A stretch of 26,008 bases of DNA from a virus. This document shows positions 1-5,019 of the stretch, piece by piece (within the stretch, counting starts at the first letter, position 1; the number at the start of each line of letters is the position of its first letter). The notes beneath the pieces were generated by a model. That model searched no databases. It was not told the DNA's origin and was given only the letters and a program-made list of their open reading frames with translations. Made by a program: the position numbers and the translations under genes. The DNA lies in IMG/VR virus record IMGVR_UViG_3300037189_009658, positions 1 to 26,008 of that record; one strand, written 5' to 3'.

Positions 1-247
1 AGAATGGAATGGTAAGTTAGCGGTCATTGACTTCAAAACGTCTACAAAGCAAAAGAACGAAGAAGATATCCAGAATTACTTCATGCAGTGTACAGCATAT
101 GCTTTGATGTTTGCTGAACGCACCGGCATCTGGATTGATGATATCGTCGTACTGATTGCTACCGAAGAGGGTGATGCTTTGTTATTTGAACGGCAGATAC
201 ATGATTATCGGAAACCTCTAATGGAGTATATTGATAAATATGCTTGA
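1..247 (+). CDS. PD-(D/E)XK nuclease, C-terminal part (partial)
   Basis: The reading frame is open from base 2 to a TGA at 245-247, so only the last 81 residues are present. The fragment contains IDFKTSTK, which fits the D-x-K catalytic strand of PD-(D/E)XK nucleases. Shortly after it comes QCTAYA, which fits the QxxxY motif of the RecB/Cas4-like branch. T4-like marine phages often carry such an exonuclease near their replication genes. It would act on DNA ends in phage recombination, replication or host DNA turnover. The N-terminal half with the first acidic catalytic residue lies outside the window, so the exact subfamily cannot be fixed. The stop is 15 bases before the next gene. Confidence 0.75.
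   Translation, partial: EWNGKLAVIDFKTSTKQKNEEDIQNYFMQCTAYALMFAERTGIWIDDIVVLIATEEGDALLFERQIHDYRKPLMEYIDKYA
233..240 (+). promoter_or_regulatory. Possible T4-type late promoter (GATAAATA)
   Basis: GATAAATA differs by one base from the T4 late consensus TATAAATA. A start about six bases downstream would give a short leader containing the strong ribosome site GGAGG (254-258) before the ATG at 263. The motif lies inside the end of the upstream gene, and AT-rich DNA produces such octamers by chance, so this is tentative. Confidence 0.3.
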
Positions 248-262
248 TAATTTGGAGGCATC

Positions 263-793
263 ATGCTATCATTCAAACAACACATACAATTAGATGAAGG
301 TAATCCTCTAGCAAGATTACACAAACACGCTCAAGAAGGCAGACATTATGTGGTTATGTCAGCGCATCGTGGCTCAGATGAAGCTACGCCAGAGCAGAAT
401 AAGAAGCGCCACGAAGAACTGAAGAAGAAGCTATCATCACAAGGTTATGCACACAAAGAAGTTGAAGGACATTGGGAAGGTGGCAAAGAGAAGTCAATTA
501 TGGTTCATGCAAAAGATAAGGGTGACGATGCTGGTCACAAGCTTTTGAGTGATATGAAGAAGCATGGTGAACACTATAATCAAGATGCGATTTTGCATCA
601 TGATGGTAAGAAAGCAACATTGCATGGAACAAACAAAACTGGCTTTCCAGGACATGGCAAAACTGAAAATGTGGGTAGCATGAAGTATAATAAACCTGAT
701 GCGCCGTTTCAGACAGAGATGAAACCGAAGTCAGACAAACCAGTGAAAGCTGGTAGAACGAGTAAAGGCTCTGCAAGATTCACGACGGAGTAA
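263..793 (+). CDS. DUF3293-like phage protein
   Basis: A 176-aa hydrophilic protein with many His, Lys and Gly residues. Residues about 28-90 (VVMSAHRG, then NKKRHEELKKKL, SQGY and a Glu-Lys-Ser followed by a hydrophobic strand) resemble DUF3293, whose function is unknown. The N-terminus MLSFKQHIQLDEG looks like a leader shared by many small T4-like phage proteins. The C-terminal third is low in hydrophobic residues and probably flexible. The start is supported by GGAGG five bases upstream. There is no signal peptide or membrane segment. The family match rests on motif pattern only, and I assign no function. Confidence 0.55.
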   Translation: MLSFKQHIQLDEGNPLARLHKHAQEGRHYVVMSAHRGSDEATPEQNKKRHEELKKKLSSQGYAHKEVEGHWEGGKEKSIMVHAKDKGDDAGHKLLSDMKKHGEHYNQDAILHHDGKKATLHGTNKTGFPGHGKTENVGSMKYNKPDAPFQTEMKPKSDKPVKAGRTSKGSARFTTE

Positions 794-795
794 TT

Positions 796-966
796 ATGGA
801 AATAAGTGAAAAAGAATATAATGAAAAATTAGATGATTATCTAAGACAGCAAGGACCAAATCCTGGTACTACATTCTTTAGTTCTTGGGGTTGGTATGCA
901 ACAAAACGAAATGAATTCAACGCAATAATGAAAGAAGAAGGAATTGTTGTAATCCCTTCAAAGTGA
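796..966 (+). CDS. Small hypothetical protein, 56 aa
   Basis: ATG at 796 follows the previous stop (791-793) by two bases, with GGAG just upstream, so it would be translated by coupling. The product starts MEISEKEYNEKLDDYLRQQG, is acidic and Trp/Phe-containing in the middle (FFSSWGWY), and ends IVVIPSK. I do not recognise it. Its last codons overlap the predicted 5' part of the tmRNA acceptor piece: CCTTC at 955-959 pairs with the coding piece. The same DNA may therefore be both the end of a gene and part of a structured RNA. Confidence 0.5.
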   Translation: MEISEKEYNEKLDDYLRQQGPNPGTTFFSSWGWYATKRNEFNAIMKEEGIVVIPSK

Positions 967-1007
967 AGGCATTCTGGACGTGGGTTCGACTCCCACCTGG
1001 TCCACCA
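953..1007 (+). other. ssrA: tmRNA acceptor piece (T-arm and CCA end)
   Basis: This segment holds the T-stem/loop, the 3' acceptor strand 997-1003, discriminator A1004 and encoded CCA 1005-1007. The new 5' end made by the permutation is unknown. It should lie upstream of CCTTC (955-959) if the proposed P2 pairing is right, which places it inside the end of the 56-aa ORF. Confidence 0.8.
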
Positions 1008-1089
1008 AAAACGAGATGACTCCGGATACTGTGGTCGACATACGGTACCTGAACATTAGGATAATAGGTAGTCCTAGTCCGTTTTTGAG
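1008..1089 (+). other. Intervening segment removed from permuted pre-tmRNA
   Basis: These 82 bases join the CCA end to the GGGCCAG start. AAAAACG (1007-1013) is perfectly complementary to CGTTTTT (1080-1086), so the segment closes as a hairpin stacked near the acceptor stem, a form that tRNA-processing enzymes (RNase P at 1090, a 3' tRNase at 1007) could cut. GACT (1017-1020) and AGTC (1076-1079) could extend the pairing across an internal loop. Processing is inferred from known permuted tmRNAs. Confidence 0.75.
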
Positions 1090-1262
1090 GGGCCAGTATC
1101 TGGTTTCGACAGGGTGAGATAGCAGAGAAGGCAACACGGTAGGCGATGACCGTTAATCAAGCAAATTAGTAAATGCTAATGATGCATTTTATGGAGAAGA
1201 TCGCCTAGCAGCGTAATCTCTTGGGGTTTCGCCGACTGTCCTTATTACCCAATCAGTCGGCA
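1090..1262 (+). other. ssrA: tmRNA coding piece with D-loop, hairpin and pseudoknot
   Basis: It starts at G1090 of the acceptor stem. A hairpin ACGGT (1136-1140)/ACCGT (1149-1153) lies upstream of the tag, at the PK1 position. After the tag, GCCGACTG (1231-1238) pairs with CAGTCGGC (1254-1261), and its loop bases CCCAA (1248-1252) can pair with TTGGG (1221-1225), giving an H-type pseudoknot. The 3' end is taken just after this structure and is not precise. Confidence 0.8.
1172..1216 (+). other. tmRNA-encoded degradation tag (A)NANDAFYGEDRLAA
   Basis: Following TTAGTA, the position of the conserved UAGUC before the E. coli resume codon, the frame AAT GCT AAT GAT reads 14 codons to TAA at 1214-1216: NANDAFYGEDRLAA. 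With the alanine carried by the tmRNA this makes a 15-residue tag. The AND start is like alphaproteobacterial tags, and the LAA end is the ClpXP degron. If the resume codon were GCT at 1175 the tag would be one residue shorter. Confidence 0.8.
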
Positions 1263-1282
1263 CCAATTACTAGGATTATATT

Positions 1283-1951
1283 ATGAAAGTTTATTTGTCT
1301 AAGTATCGCAATCATTGGATTTCTCCATACACAATATTGGAGAAAGCTTTCTTTTGGCGTGAGATTGATTATGATGAACCTATCATTGAAAAATTTTCTA
1401 ACATTCTTGAACCATTTTGCATAGCATGGATGAAGTTTCTTGATTTCATTCATCCAAGAATTGAGTACGTCAAGATTGATCCTTGGGATGTGTGGAATAT
1501 GGATCACACACTTTCACCAATCATTCTTCCAATGTTGAAGAGACTCAAAGAAACAAAACACGGTTCGGGTTTTGTTGACATGGAAGATGTGCCAGAACAT
1601 CTCCGCGCAACGACAACTGAAGAATGGGATAGTCAACACACCTTTGATTTTTATAATGAGGATGTTCCAAAAGAGGGTGTTGCAGATATTCATGCACGAT
1701 GGAATTGGGTGCTTGATGAAATGATTTTTGCTTTTGAACACCTTGTTGATGACACGTGGGAAGACAAGTTTAGTTCGGGTACTATTGATACAGTATTTGT
1801 TCCTTGTGAAGATAATCCAAAACTTAGTCGTATGGAACACGGACCGAATCACACATACGTTTGTGATTATGACGGTATCAGAAGAGTGTATGATCGTATA
1901 GATAATGGTCTGCGTTTGTTTGGTAAATATTATCGTAACTTGTGGGATTAA
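1283..1951 (+). CDS. Conserved T4-like phage protein of unknown function, 222 aa
   Basis: The sequence has a characteristic core, DPWDVWNMDHTLSPIILPML (about residues 67-86), then ETKHG, VDMEDVPEHL, HARWNWVLDEMIFAFEHL (about 139-156), EHGPNHT and a C-terminal GLRLFGKYYRNLWD. I recognise this pattern as a widespread conserved protein in marine T4-like phages and viral metagenomes, but know no function. It is rich in Trp, Asp, His and Glu. No signal peptide or membrane helix is obvious. The start at 1283 has AGGA nine bases upstream. It begins about 20 bases after the tmRNA structure and could be cotranscribed with it. Confidence 0.75.
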   Translation: MKVYLSKYRNHWISPYTILEKAFFWREIDYDEPIIEKFSNILEPFCIAWMKFLDFIHPRIEYVKIDPWDVWNMDHTLSPIILPMLKRLKETKHGSGFVDMEDVPEHLRATTTEEWDSQHTFDFYNEDVPKEGVADIHARWNWVLDEMIFAFEHLVDDTWEDKFSSGTIDTVFVPCEDNPKLSRMEHGPNHTYVCDYDGIRRVYDRIDNGLRLFGKYYRNLWD

Positions 1952-1953
1952 TT

Positions 1954-2127
1954 ATGAATAAATCTTTTTTACTAATTGGTGGTACAGTTGCTTTGGTTAT
2001 GCTTTTGATTGTATTCGTACCGCAGCCTAAGGGTACATACATCAACTGTGGACTGTCTGAGATATCTCCAGACTTTACTCCAGAGATGCGTAAAATGTGT
2101 CGTGAAGTAAGAGCAACGAAACTATAA
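1954..2127 (+). CDS. Small membrane protein, 57 aa
   Basis: MNKSFLLIGGTVALVMLLIV is a single hydrophobic segment (residues about 4-24). A short polar tail follows with two cysteines (YINCGLSEISPDFTPEM, then KMCREVR). The ATG at 1954, two bases after the previous stop, is preferred over a GTG at 1942 that overlaps the upstream gene. The Cys-containing tail would sit outside the cytoplasm if the N-terminus stays inside. No family is recognised beyond similar small proteins in marine T4-like phages. It may belong with the neighbouring cell-wall hydrolase in lysis or envelope interaction, but that is only context. Confidence 0.6.
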   Translation: MNKSFLLIGGTVALVMLLIVFVPQPKGTYINCGLSEISPDFTPEMRKMCREVRATKL

Positions 2128-2131
2128 AATA

Positions 2132-2139
2132 ACTAAATA
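2132..2139 (+). promoter_or_regulatory. Possible late promoter (ACTAAATA)
   Basis: ACTAAATA keeps the TAAATA core of the T4 late consensus in the only sizeable gap of this operon (2128-2194). Transcription from it would begin at about 2145, right at the foot of a hairpin. It deviates from consensus at two positions, so confidence is low. Confidence 0.25.
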
Positions 2140-2143
2140 AAAG

Positions 2144-2168
2144 ACTGGCATCACACACACTCGCCAGT
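2144..2168 (+). promoter_or_regulatory. Leader hairpin before the 90-aa gene
   Basis: ACTGGC (2144-2149) and GCCAGT (2163-2168) form a perfect 6-bp stem with a 13-base CA-rich loop. No T-run follows, so it is not an intrinsic terminator. It lies 16 bases before AGGAG (2184-2188). It could be a 5'-stabilising leader hairpin if transcripts start at the motif just upstream. Confidence 0.4.
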
Positions 2169-2194
2169 AAATACACACAACACAGGAGAAACAA

Positions 2195-2467
2195 ATGAGT
2201 AATCTGACACCGTTTGAGATTCGTCTTGAACTTCTAAAAATGGCGAAAGAATTATTGTTAGAAGAGTATCACTCTAACAAAGATCGCCTAACCAACGAAT
2301 GGCAAGTAAAGGTAGAGTCCGCCAAGTTAAACGGACAAGCAATACCTGAACATCCAGCCTTTCCAACATATCCCTCAGAAAGCGACATCATTACCAAGGC
2401 ACAGTCCTTGAATGGATTCGTATCTAACATTACAGCAGAAAAAACACAGAGCAAAAAATCTGCCTGA
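2195..2467 (+). CDS. Conserved small phage protein, 90 aa
   Basis: MSNLTPFEIRLELLKMAKEL is followed by an EYHSNKDRLTNEW segment, a Pro-rich middle (AFPTYPSESDIITKA) and a Lys/Ser tail. The first 35 residues are predicted helical and amphipathic. I recognise the N-terminal pattern as common to small hypothetical proteins of T4-like marine phages, but no function is known to me. AGGAG seven bases before the ATG is one of the clearer ribosome sites of the region, so it is probably well translated. It stands between two short gaps, each containing a hairpin. Confidence 0.65.
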   Translation: MSNLTPFEIRLELLKMAKELLLEEYHSNKDRLTNEWQVKVESAKLNGQAIPEHPAFPTYPSESDIITKAQSLNGFVSNITAEKTQSKKSA

Positions 2468-2475
2468 CGGGACCG

Positions 2476-2493
2476 GGCGCAGTTTATCGCGCC
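2476..2493 (+). other. Short GC-rich hairpin between genes
   Basis: GGCGC (2476-2480) pairs with GCGCC (2489-2493) around an 8-base loop, in the 46-base gap before the cell-wall hydrolase. No T-run follows, so it is unlikely to terminate transcription on its own. Its role is unknown. Confidence 0.3.
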
Positions 2494-2513
2494 TCTAACT
2501 TATAGGAGAAAGT

Positions 2514-3068
2514 ATGCGTTACATCACACTAACGATTTGTAGTTTGTTTGCAGCATTTATTGTTTATACTGGTCATGCAGCAGCACAAGTAGAAATTCCA
2601 ATTGCACCAAAAGTTGAGTTGGACGATCTAACACCAATGGCACGGCAAGAAGTCATATGTCTTGCACAGAATATGTATTTTGAAGCAGGTGGTGAACCAG
2701 AACAGGGTCAATTAGCCGTTGCATTTGTCACACATAACCGCGCACAATCTGGCGCATTTCCCGATTCATATTGCGGCGTAGTAAAACAAAGAGTTGGCGC
2801 AGTTTGTCAATTTTCTTGGTATTGTGAATCTAGAGCTAGAAATATGATTGATAAAGGTCGCTTGACAATTGAGAACAACTCTGTGTATAATAGAATAACT
2901 CAAATGGCATTGAGTTTTTATCTGTACACCGATACATTTAAAGATCCAACAAAGGGTGCATTATTCTTTCATGCAAACTATGTAAAGCCGATGTGGAATA
3001 ATATGAAATACACCGCACAAATAGGTAGACATTTATTTTACAACAAGGTATCAAGAAAGGCAGTATGA
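2514..3068 (+). CDS. Secreted SleB-type cell-wall hydrolase (probable endolysin)
   Basis: The 184-aa product begins with a signal-peptide-like segment (a positive residue, about 15 hydrophobic residues, then GHAAAQ, possible cleavage near residue 25). Residues about 45-175 fit the Hydrolase_2/SleB family: CLAQNMYFEAGGEPEQGQLA with presumed catalytic E57, THNR, CQFSWYC and near the end GALFFHANYVKPMW and IGRHLFY. SleB-like enzymes cleave peptidoglycan as muramidases or lytic transglycosylases. A Sec-exported enzyme in a phage can work as an endolysin without a large-hole holin. The ATG follows TAGGAG by six bases. Flanking small membrane proteins support a lysis role, but this is inference. 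Confidence 0.85.
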   Translation: MRYITLTICSLFAAFIVYTGHAAAQVEIPIAPKVELDDLTPMARQEVICLAQNMYFEAGGEPEQGQLAVAFVTHNRAQSGAFPDSYCGVVKQRVGAVCQFSWYCESRARNMIDKGRLTIENNSVYNRITQMALSFYLYTDTFKDPTKGALFFHANYVKPMWNNMKYTAQIGRHLFYNKVSRKAV

Positions 3069-3103
3069 GTATTTTATCAAGTAAAGAGAAAAAGGAGATT
3101 GTT

Positions 3104-3322
3104 ATGGAAAAAGGATTGAGTTCAGTTACTACACTTAGTGTGACACTGGTACTTCTTTCTATTGTGACTGCAATTTGTATTTACGGATTGAATGAACGCA
3201 AATTGATGGCTGCAAATATTGAAAACGCAATTGCAAAGGGTGTTGATCCTCTGTCGGTAAGATGTTCTTACGTAAAGAGTGACGATATCATTTGTATCGC
3301 ATACGCATCAAACAAAAAGTAA
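3104..3322 (+). CDS. Small one-helix membrane protein, 72 aa
   Basis: MEKGLSSVTTLSVTLVLLSI begins a hydrophobic helix (about 9-28) and is followed by NERKLMAANIENAIAKGVDP and a tail with two cysteines (VRCSYVKSDDIICIAYA). I chose ATG 3104 because AAGGAG lies seven bases upstream. An earlier ATG at 3065 overlaps the hydrolase stop as ATGA and would give 85 aa with a charged leader. Similar small proteins are common in T4-like marine phages, but no function is known to me. A single N-terminal helix with an outer domain next to an endolysin resembles an i-spanin layout, yet the outer part is too short for a clear call. Confidence 0.65.
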   Translation: MEKGLSSVTTLSVTLVLLSIVTAICIYGLNERKLMAANIENAIAKGVDPLSVRCSYVKSDDIICIAYASNKK

Positions 3323-3337
3323 ACAGGAGATTATATA

Positions 3338-3637
3338 ATGCACTTTGAAAATGACGATCATAATTTTACATTCAAATTTGATTCTAGTGATGGTAAAACA
3401 AGTCTTGAAATGAACTTCAGTGAACTTTACATTGATGATATTTTCAATCAATTTAAAAATTTCTTGCAGGCTTGCGGTTATGAAATTGATGGCTATATTG
3501 ATGTAGTTCCTTGGCACAATCATTTACCACAAAATGAACAGCCACAATTCGATTTTTCAAACATACCTAATAACAATTGGCCGTTTGGACAAAAAGAACC
3601 TGATGTGCAAAATCTAACGCAGGCATCCGAAAAATAA
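3338..3637 (+). CDS. Hypothetical phage protein, 99 aa
   Basis: An acidic, Asn/Phe-rich soluble protein. The first half, up to FLQACGYEIDGYIDVV (about 43-58), looks like a small alpha/beta domain. The second half is Pro/Gln/Asn-rich and likely disordered (HNHLPQNEQPQFDF and onward). AGGAG ten bases upstream supports the ATG. Its stop overlaps the gp33 start (TAATG at 3635-3639), so the two are translationally coupled. That places it in the late-transcription/replication operon. I do not recognise a function. Confidence 0.6.
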   Translation: MHFENDDHNFTFKFDSSDGKTSLEMNFSELYIDDIFNQFKNFLQACGYEIDGYIDVVPWHNHLPQNEQPQFDFSNIPNNNWPFGQKEPDVQNLTQASEK

Positions 3638-3861
3638 TGCCCACAAAAGATGAAATGTTAAAGTTTTCTATGAGTATAGAAGACTTTGTTGCTAGGACTG
3701 ATTACACATATCTTGAAGCAATTGCTGAACACTGCAAACAAACAGGATTAGAACTAGAGGTTGCTGCTATGCTTGTAACGCCTAATCTGAAATCAAAGAT
3801 TCAGGAACAAGCCGAGCGCAATAATTTGTTGAAAACAAAAAACAGCCGTTTACCTATATGA
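3637..3861 (+). CDS. 33: Late-transcription coactivator gp33
   Basis: At 74 aa it is shorter than T4 gp33 (112 aa) but has the compact form seen in cyanophages: KDEMLKFSMSIEDFV, YLEAIAEHCKQTGLELEVAA, NLKSKIQEQAERNNLL and a terminal SRLPI. gp33 binds the flap of the host RNA polymerase beta subunit and links the late sigma-like gp55 and the sliding clamp to late promoters. Gene order supports the call, because in T4 genes 33, 59 and 32 are also consecutive. The ATG is coupled to the upstream stop, and its own stop overlaps the gp59 start (ATGA at 3858). No gp55 homologue lies in the window. Confidence 0.85.
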   Translation: MPTKDEMLKFSMSIEDFVARTDYTYLEAIAEHCKQTGLELEVAAMLVTPNLKSKIQEQAERNNLLKTKNSRLPI

Positions 3862-4472
3862 TCAATGGTTATGAAGCCTTTTGTTTATACACTTCTCTTA
3901 AACTCCACTTCAATTCAGATTCTTACGATTACTTTAAGTATAATGGGAAAGTAAATACGAGTATTGATGCGTTTGAGAATCGGAAAGACAAATGGCACTT
4001 TTACAAACTGAGCAGGAGATTCACCAATGTTGAACAGGGTCGTGACTTTATTGTTGCTAATCTTGTGCATGATCCTAATGTTTGGATTGGAAATTTATTG
4101 ACAGAAGAATCTGATATTCAGTATCGGAAGCGGCAGAAAGTGATTCAGTCTTTGACATATACGTTCACAAACGAAATTGAATCAATAATGAGTCAGGAGA
4201 ACCCAAATGAATCATTAATGATTTTAGATGGTCAATATCCTGAACTACTCACAAAATATCTTCAACACGATATTTCAATTGAAACGATTTGTATATTGAA
4301 TACATTGATGAACTTTTTGTCTATGTGGGATAAAAAAATCATTGATACGATTCGGTATCCAGCAGTGAGCAGAACGATCAAAAAATATACGCCATTTATA
4401 TCTTTTGATGCAACAAAATATAAATTGATACTCAAAAAGGAATACGATGCAAATACGCAAAATATATCTTGA
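3858..4472 (+). CDS. 59: DNA helicase loader gp59
   Basis: The 204-aa protein is close to T4 gp59 in length (217 aa) and position. Recognisable features are the N-terminal FCLYTSLKLHF and DYFKYNGK, the KDKWHFYKLSRRF segment, DFIVANLVHDPNVWIG, the SLTYTF region, LQHDISIETICILNTLMNF and the C-terminal IKKYTPFISFDATKYKLIL. gp59 binds forked DNA and gp32, and loads the gp41 helicase on lagging-strand template. It is mostly helical. It overlaps gp33 by four bases upstream and the HAD gene by 26 bases downstream, so the operon is tightly coupled. Confidence 0.88.
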   Translation: MINGYEAFCLYTSLKLHFNSDSYDYFKYNGKVNTSIDAFENRKDKWHFYKLSRRFTNVEQGRDFIVANLVHDPNVWIGNLLTEESDIQYRKRQKVIQSLTYTFTNEIESIMSQENPNESLMILDGQYPELLTKYLQHDISIETICILNTLMNFLSMWDKKIIDTIRYPAVSRTIKKYTPFISFDATKYKLILKKEYDANTQNIS

Positions 4473-5019
4473 CCTTGATGGGGTTCTTTGTGATTTTCAT
4501 AAACGTTACAGAGAACTGTTTAGTAAAGAACCAAACTATCAAAGACCAAGGGGTGAAACAAAAACAAGAGAGTTTGAAGAATTCATTGAGGGTAAACATT
4601 TTGAAAGTCTTGATTGGCAGCCAGGTGGTAAAGACTTATATGAGTTCGTAACTTCACTCGGAATTCCTGTTGAGATTTTATCTTCTTCTGGTGGTAAGAC
4701 ACGCCATGATGAAGTAAAGAAGCAGAAGAAAGTTTGGCTGAAACGGAATGGTATTACAGTACCAGCCAATATAGTTCCTGGTCGTGCATTCAAAGCAGAT
4801 TATGCGAAAGCAAATACTATTTTGATTGATGACACAAGAGATGTGATTGATGATTTCAATATGGCAGGTGGTATCGGAATTCATCACACAGATGCGGCAA
4901 AAACGATAGCAATCATTGAATCTATACTTGACGATAGCTATATAGATGTATATAATGAATCATGTGAACAAGATGCACATACAACTAATACACTTTTATA
5001 CGGAGTAAAACATGTCTGA
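4447..5019 (+). CDS. HAD-superfamily phosphatase (5'-nucleotidase-like)
   Basis: Motif I is LDLDGVLCDF with nucleophile D9 and acid/base D11. Motif II is LSSSGG (about 79-83). A lysine-rich helix (about 84-96) probably supplies motif III, and motif IV is ILIDDTRDVIDDF with D128 and D129. The size (190 aa) and the short cap between motifs I and II resemble 5'(3')-deoxyribonucleotidase-like HAD proteins, so a nucleotide or DNA-end phosphatase role is possible. Substrate cannot be read from sequence. It sits between gp59 and gp32, which are adjacent in T4, and overlaps both (26 and 8 bases). About 40 C-terminal residues with two or three His/Cys extend past the usual fold. Confidence 0.8.
   Translation: MQIRKIYLDLDGVLCDFHKRYRELFSKEPNYQRPRGETKTREFEEFIEGKHFESLDWQPGGKDLYEFVTSLGIPVEILSSSGGKTRHDEVKKQKKVWLKRNGITVPANIVPGRAFKADYAKANTILIDDTRDVIDDFNMAGGIGIHHTDAAKTIAIIESILDDSYIDVYNESCEQDAHTTNTLLYGVKHV

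Larger units (their letters stand above)
953..1262 (+). ncRNA. ssrA: Circularly permuted (two-piece) tmRNA gene
   Basis: The 3' half comes first and the 5' half second. Upstream, 980-996 is a T-arm (GTGGG, loop TTCGACT, CCCAC) followed by CTGGTCC and ACCA ending at 1007. Downstream, 1090 begins GGGCCAG and continues TATCTGGTTTCGACAGGG, the hallmark tmRNA 5' region with its small D-loop. GGGCCAG and CTGGTCC form a 7-bp acceptor stem with a G-U at the third pair, the identity element for alanyl-tRNA synthetase. AGGGTG (1111-1116) can pair with CATTCT (970-975), and GAAGG (1127-1131) with CCTTC (955-959), as P2-like helices. A tag reading frame ends in LAA and a stop. tmRNA with SmpB rescues stalled ribosomes and tags the product for proteolysis. 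Outer ends are approximate, and I saw no phage smpB here. Confidence 0.93.

Noticed and set aside
498-776. Minus-strand ORF of 92 aa
   Set aside because: It is antisense to the DUF3293-like gene, has no ribosome site, and its composition fits the complement of a His/Lys-rich coding frame.
976-1007. A normal tRNA gene ending in CCA
   Set aside because: Only the T-arm and 3' acceptor strand are there. No anticodon or D-arm precedes them, and the matching 5' acceptor strand lies downstream, as in a permuted tmRNA.
1942-1953. GTG start adding four residues to the 57-aa membrane protein
   Set aside because: The ATG at 1954 directly after the upstream stop gives a normal membrane-segment N-terminus.
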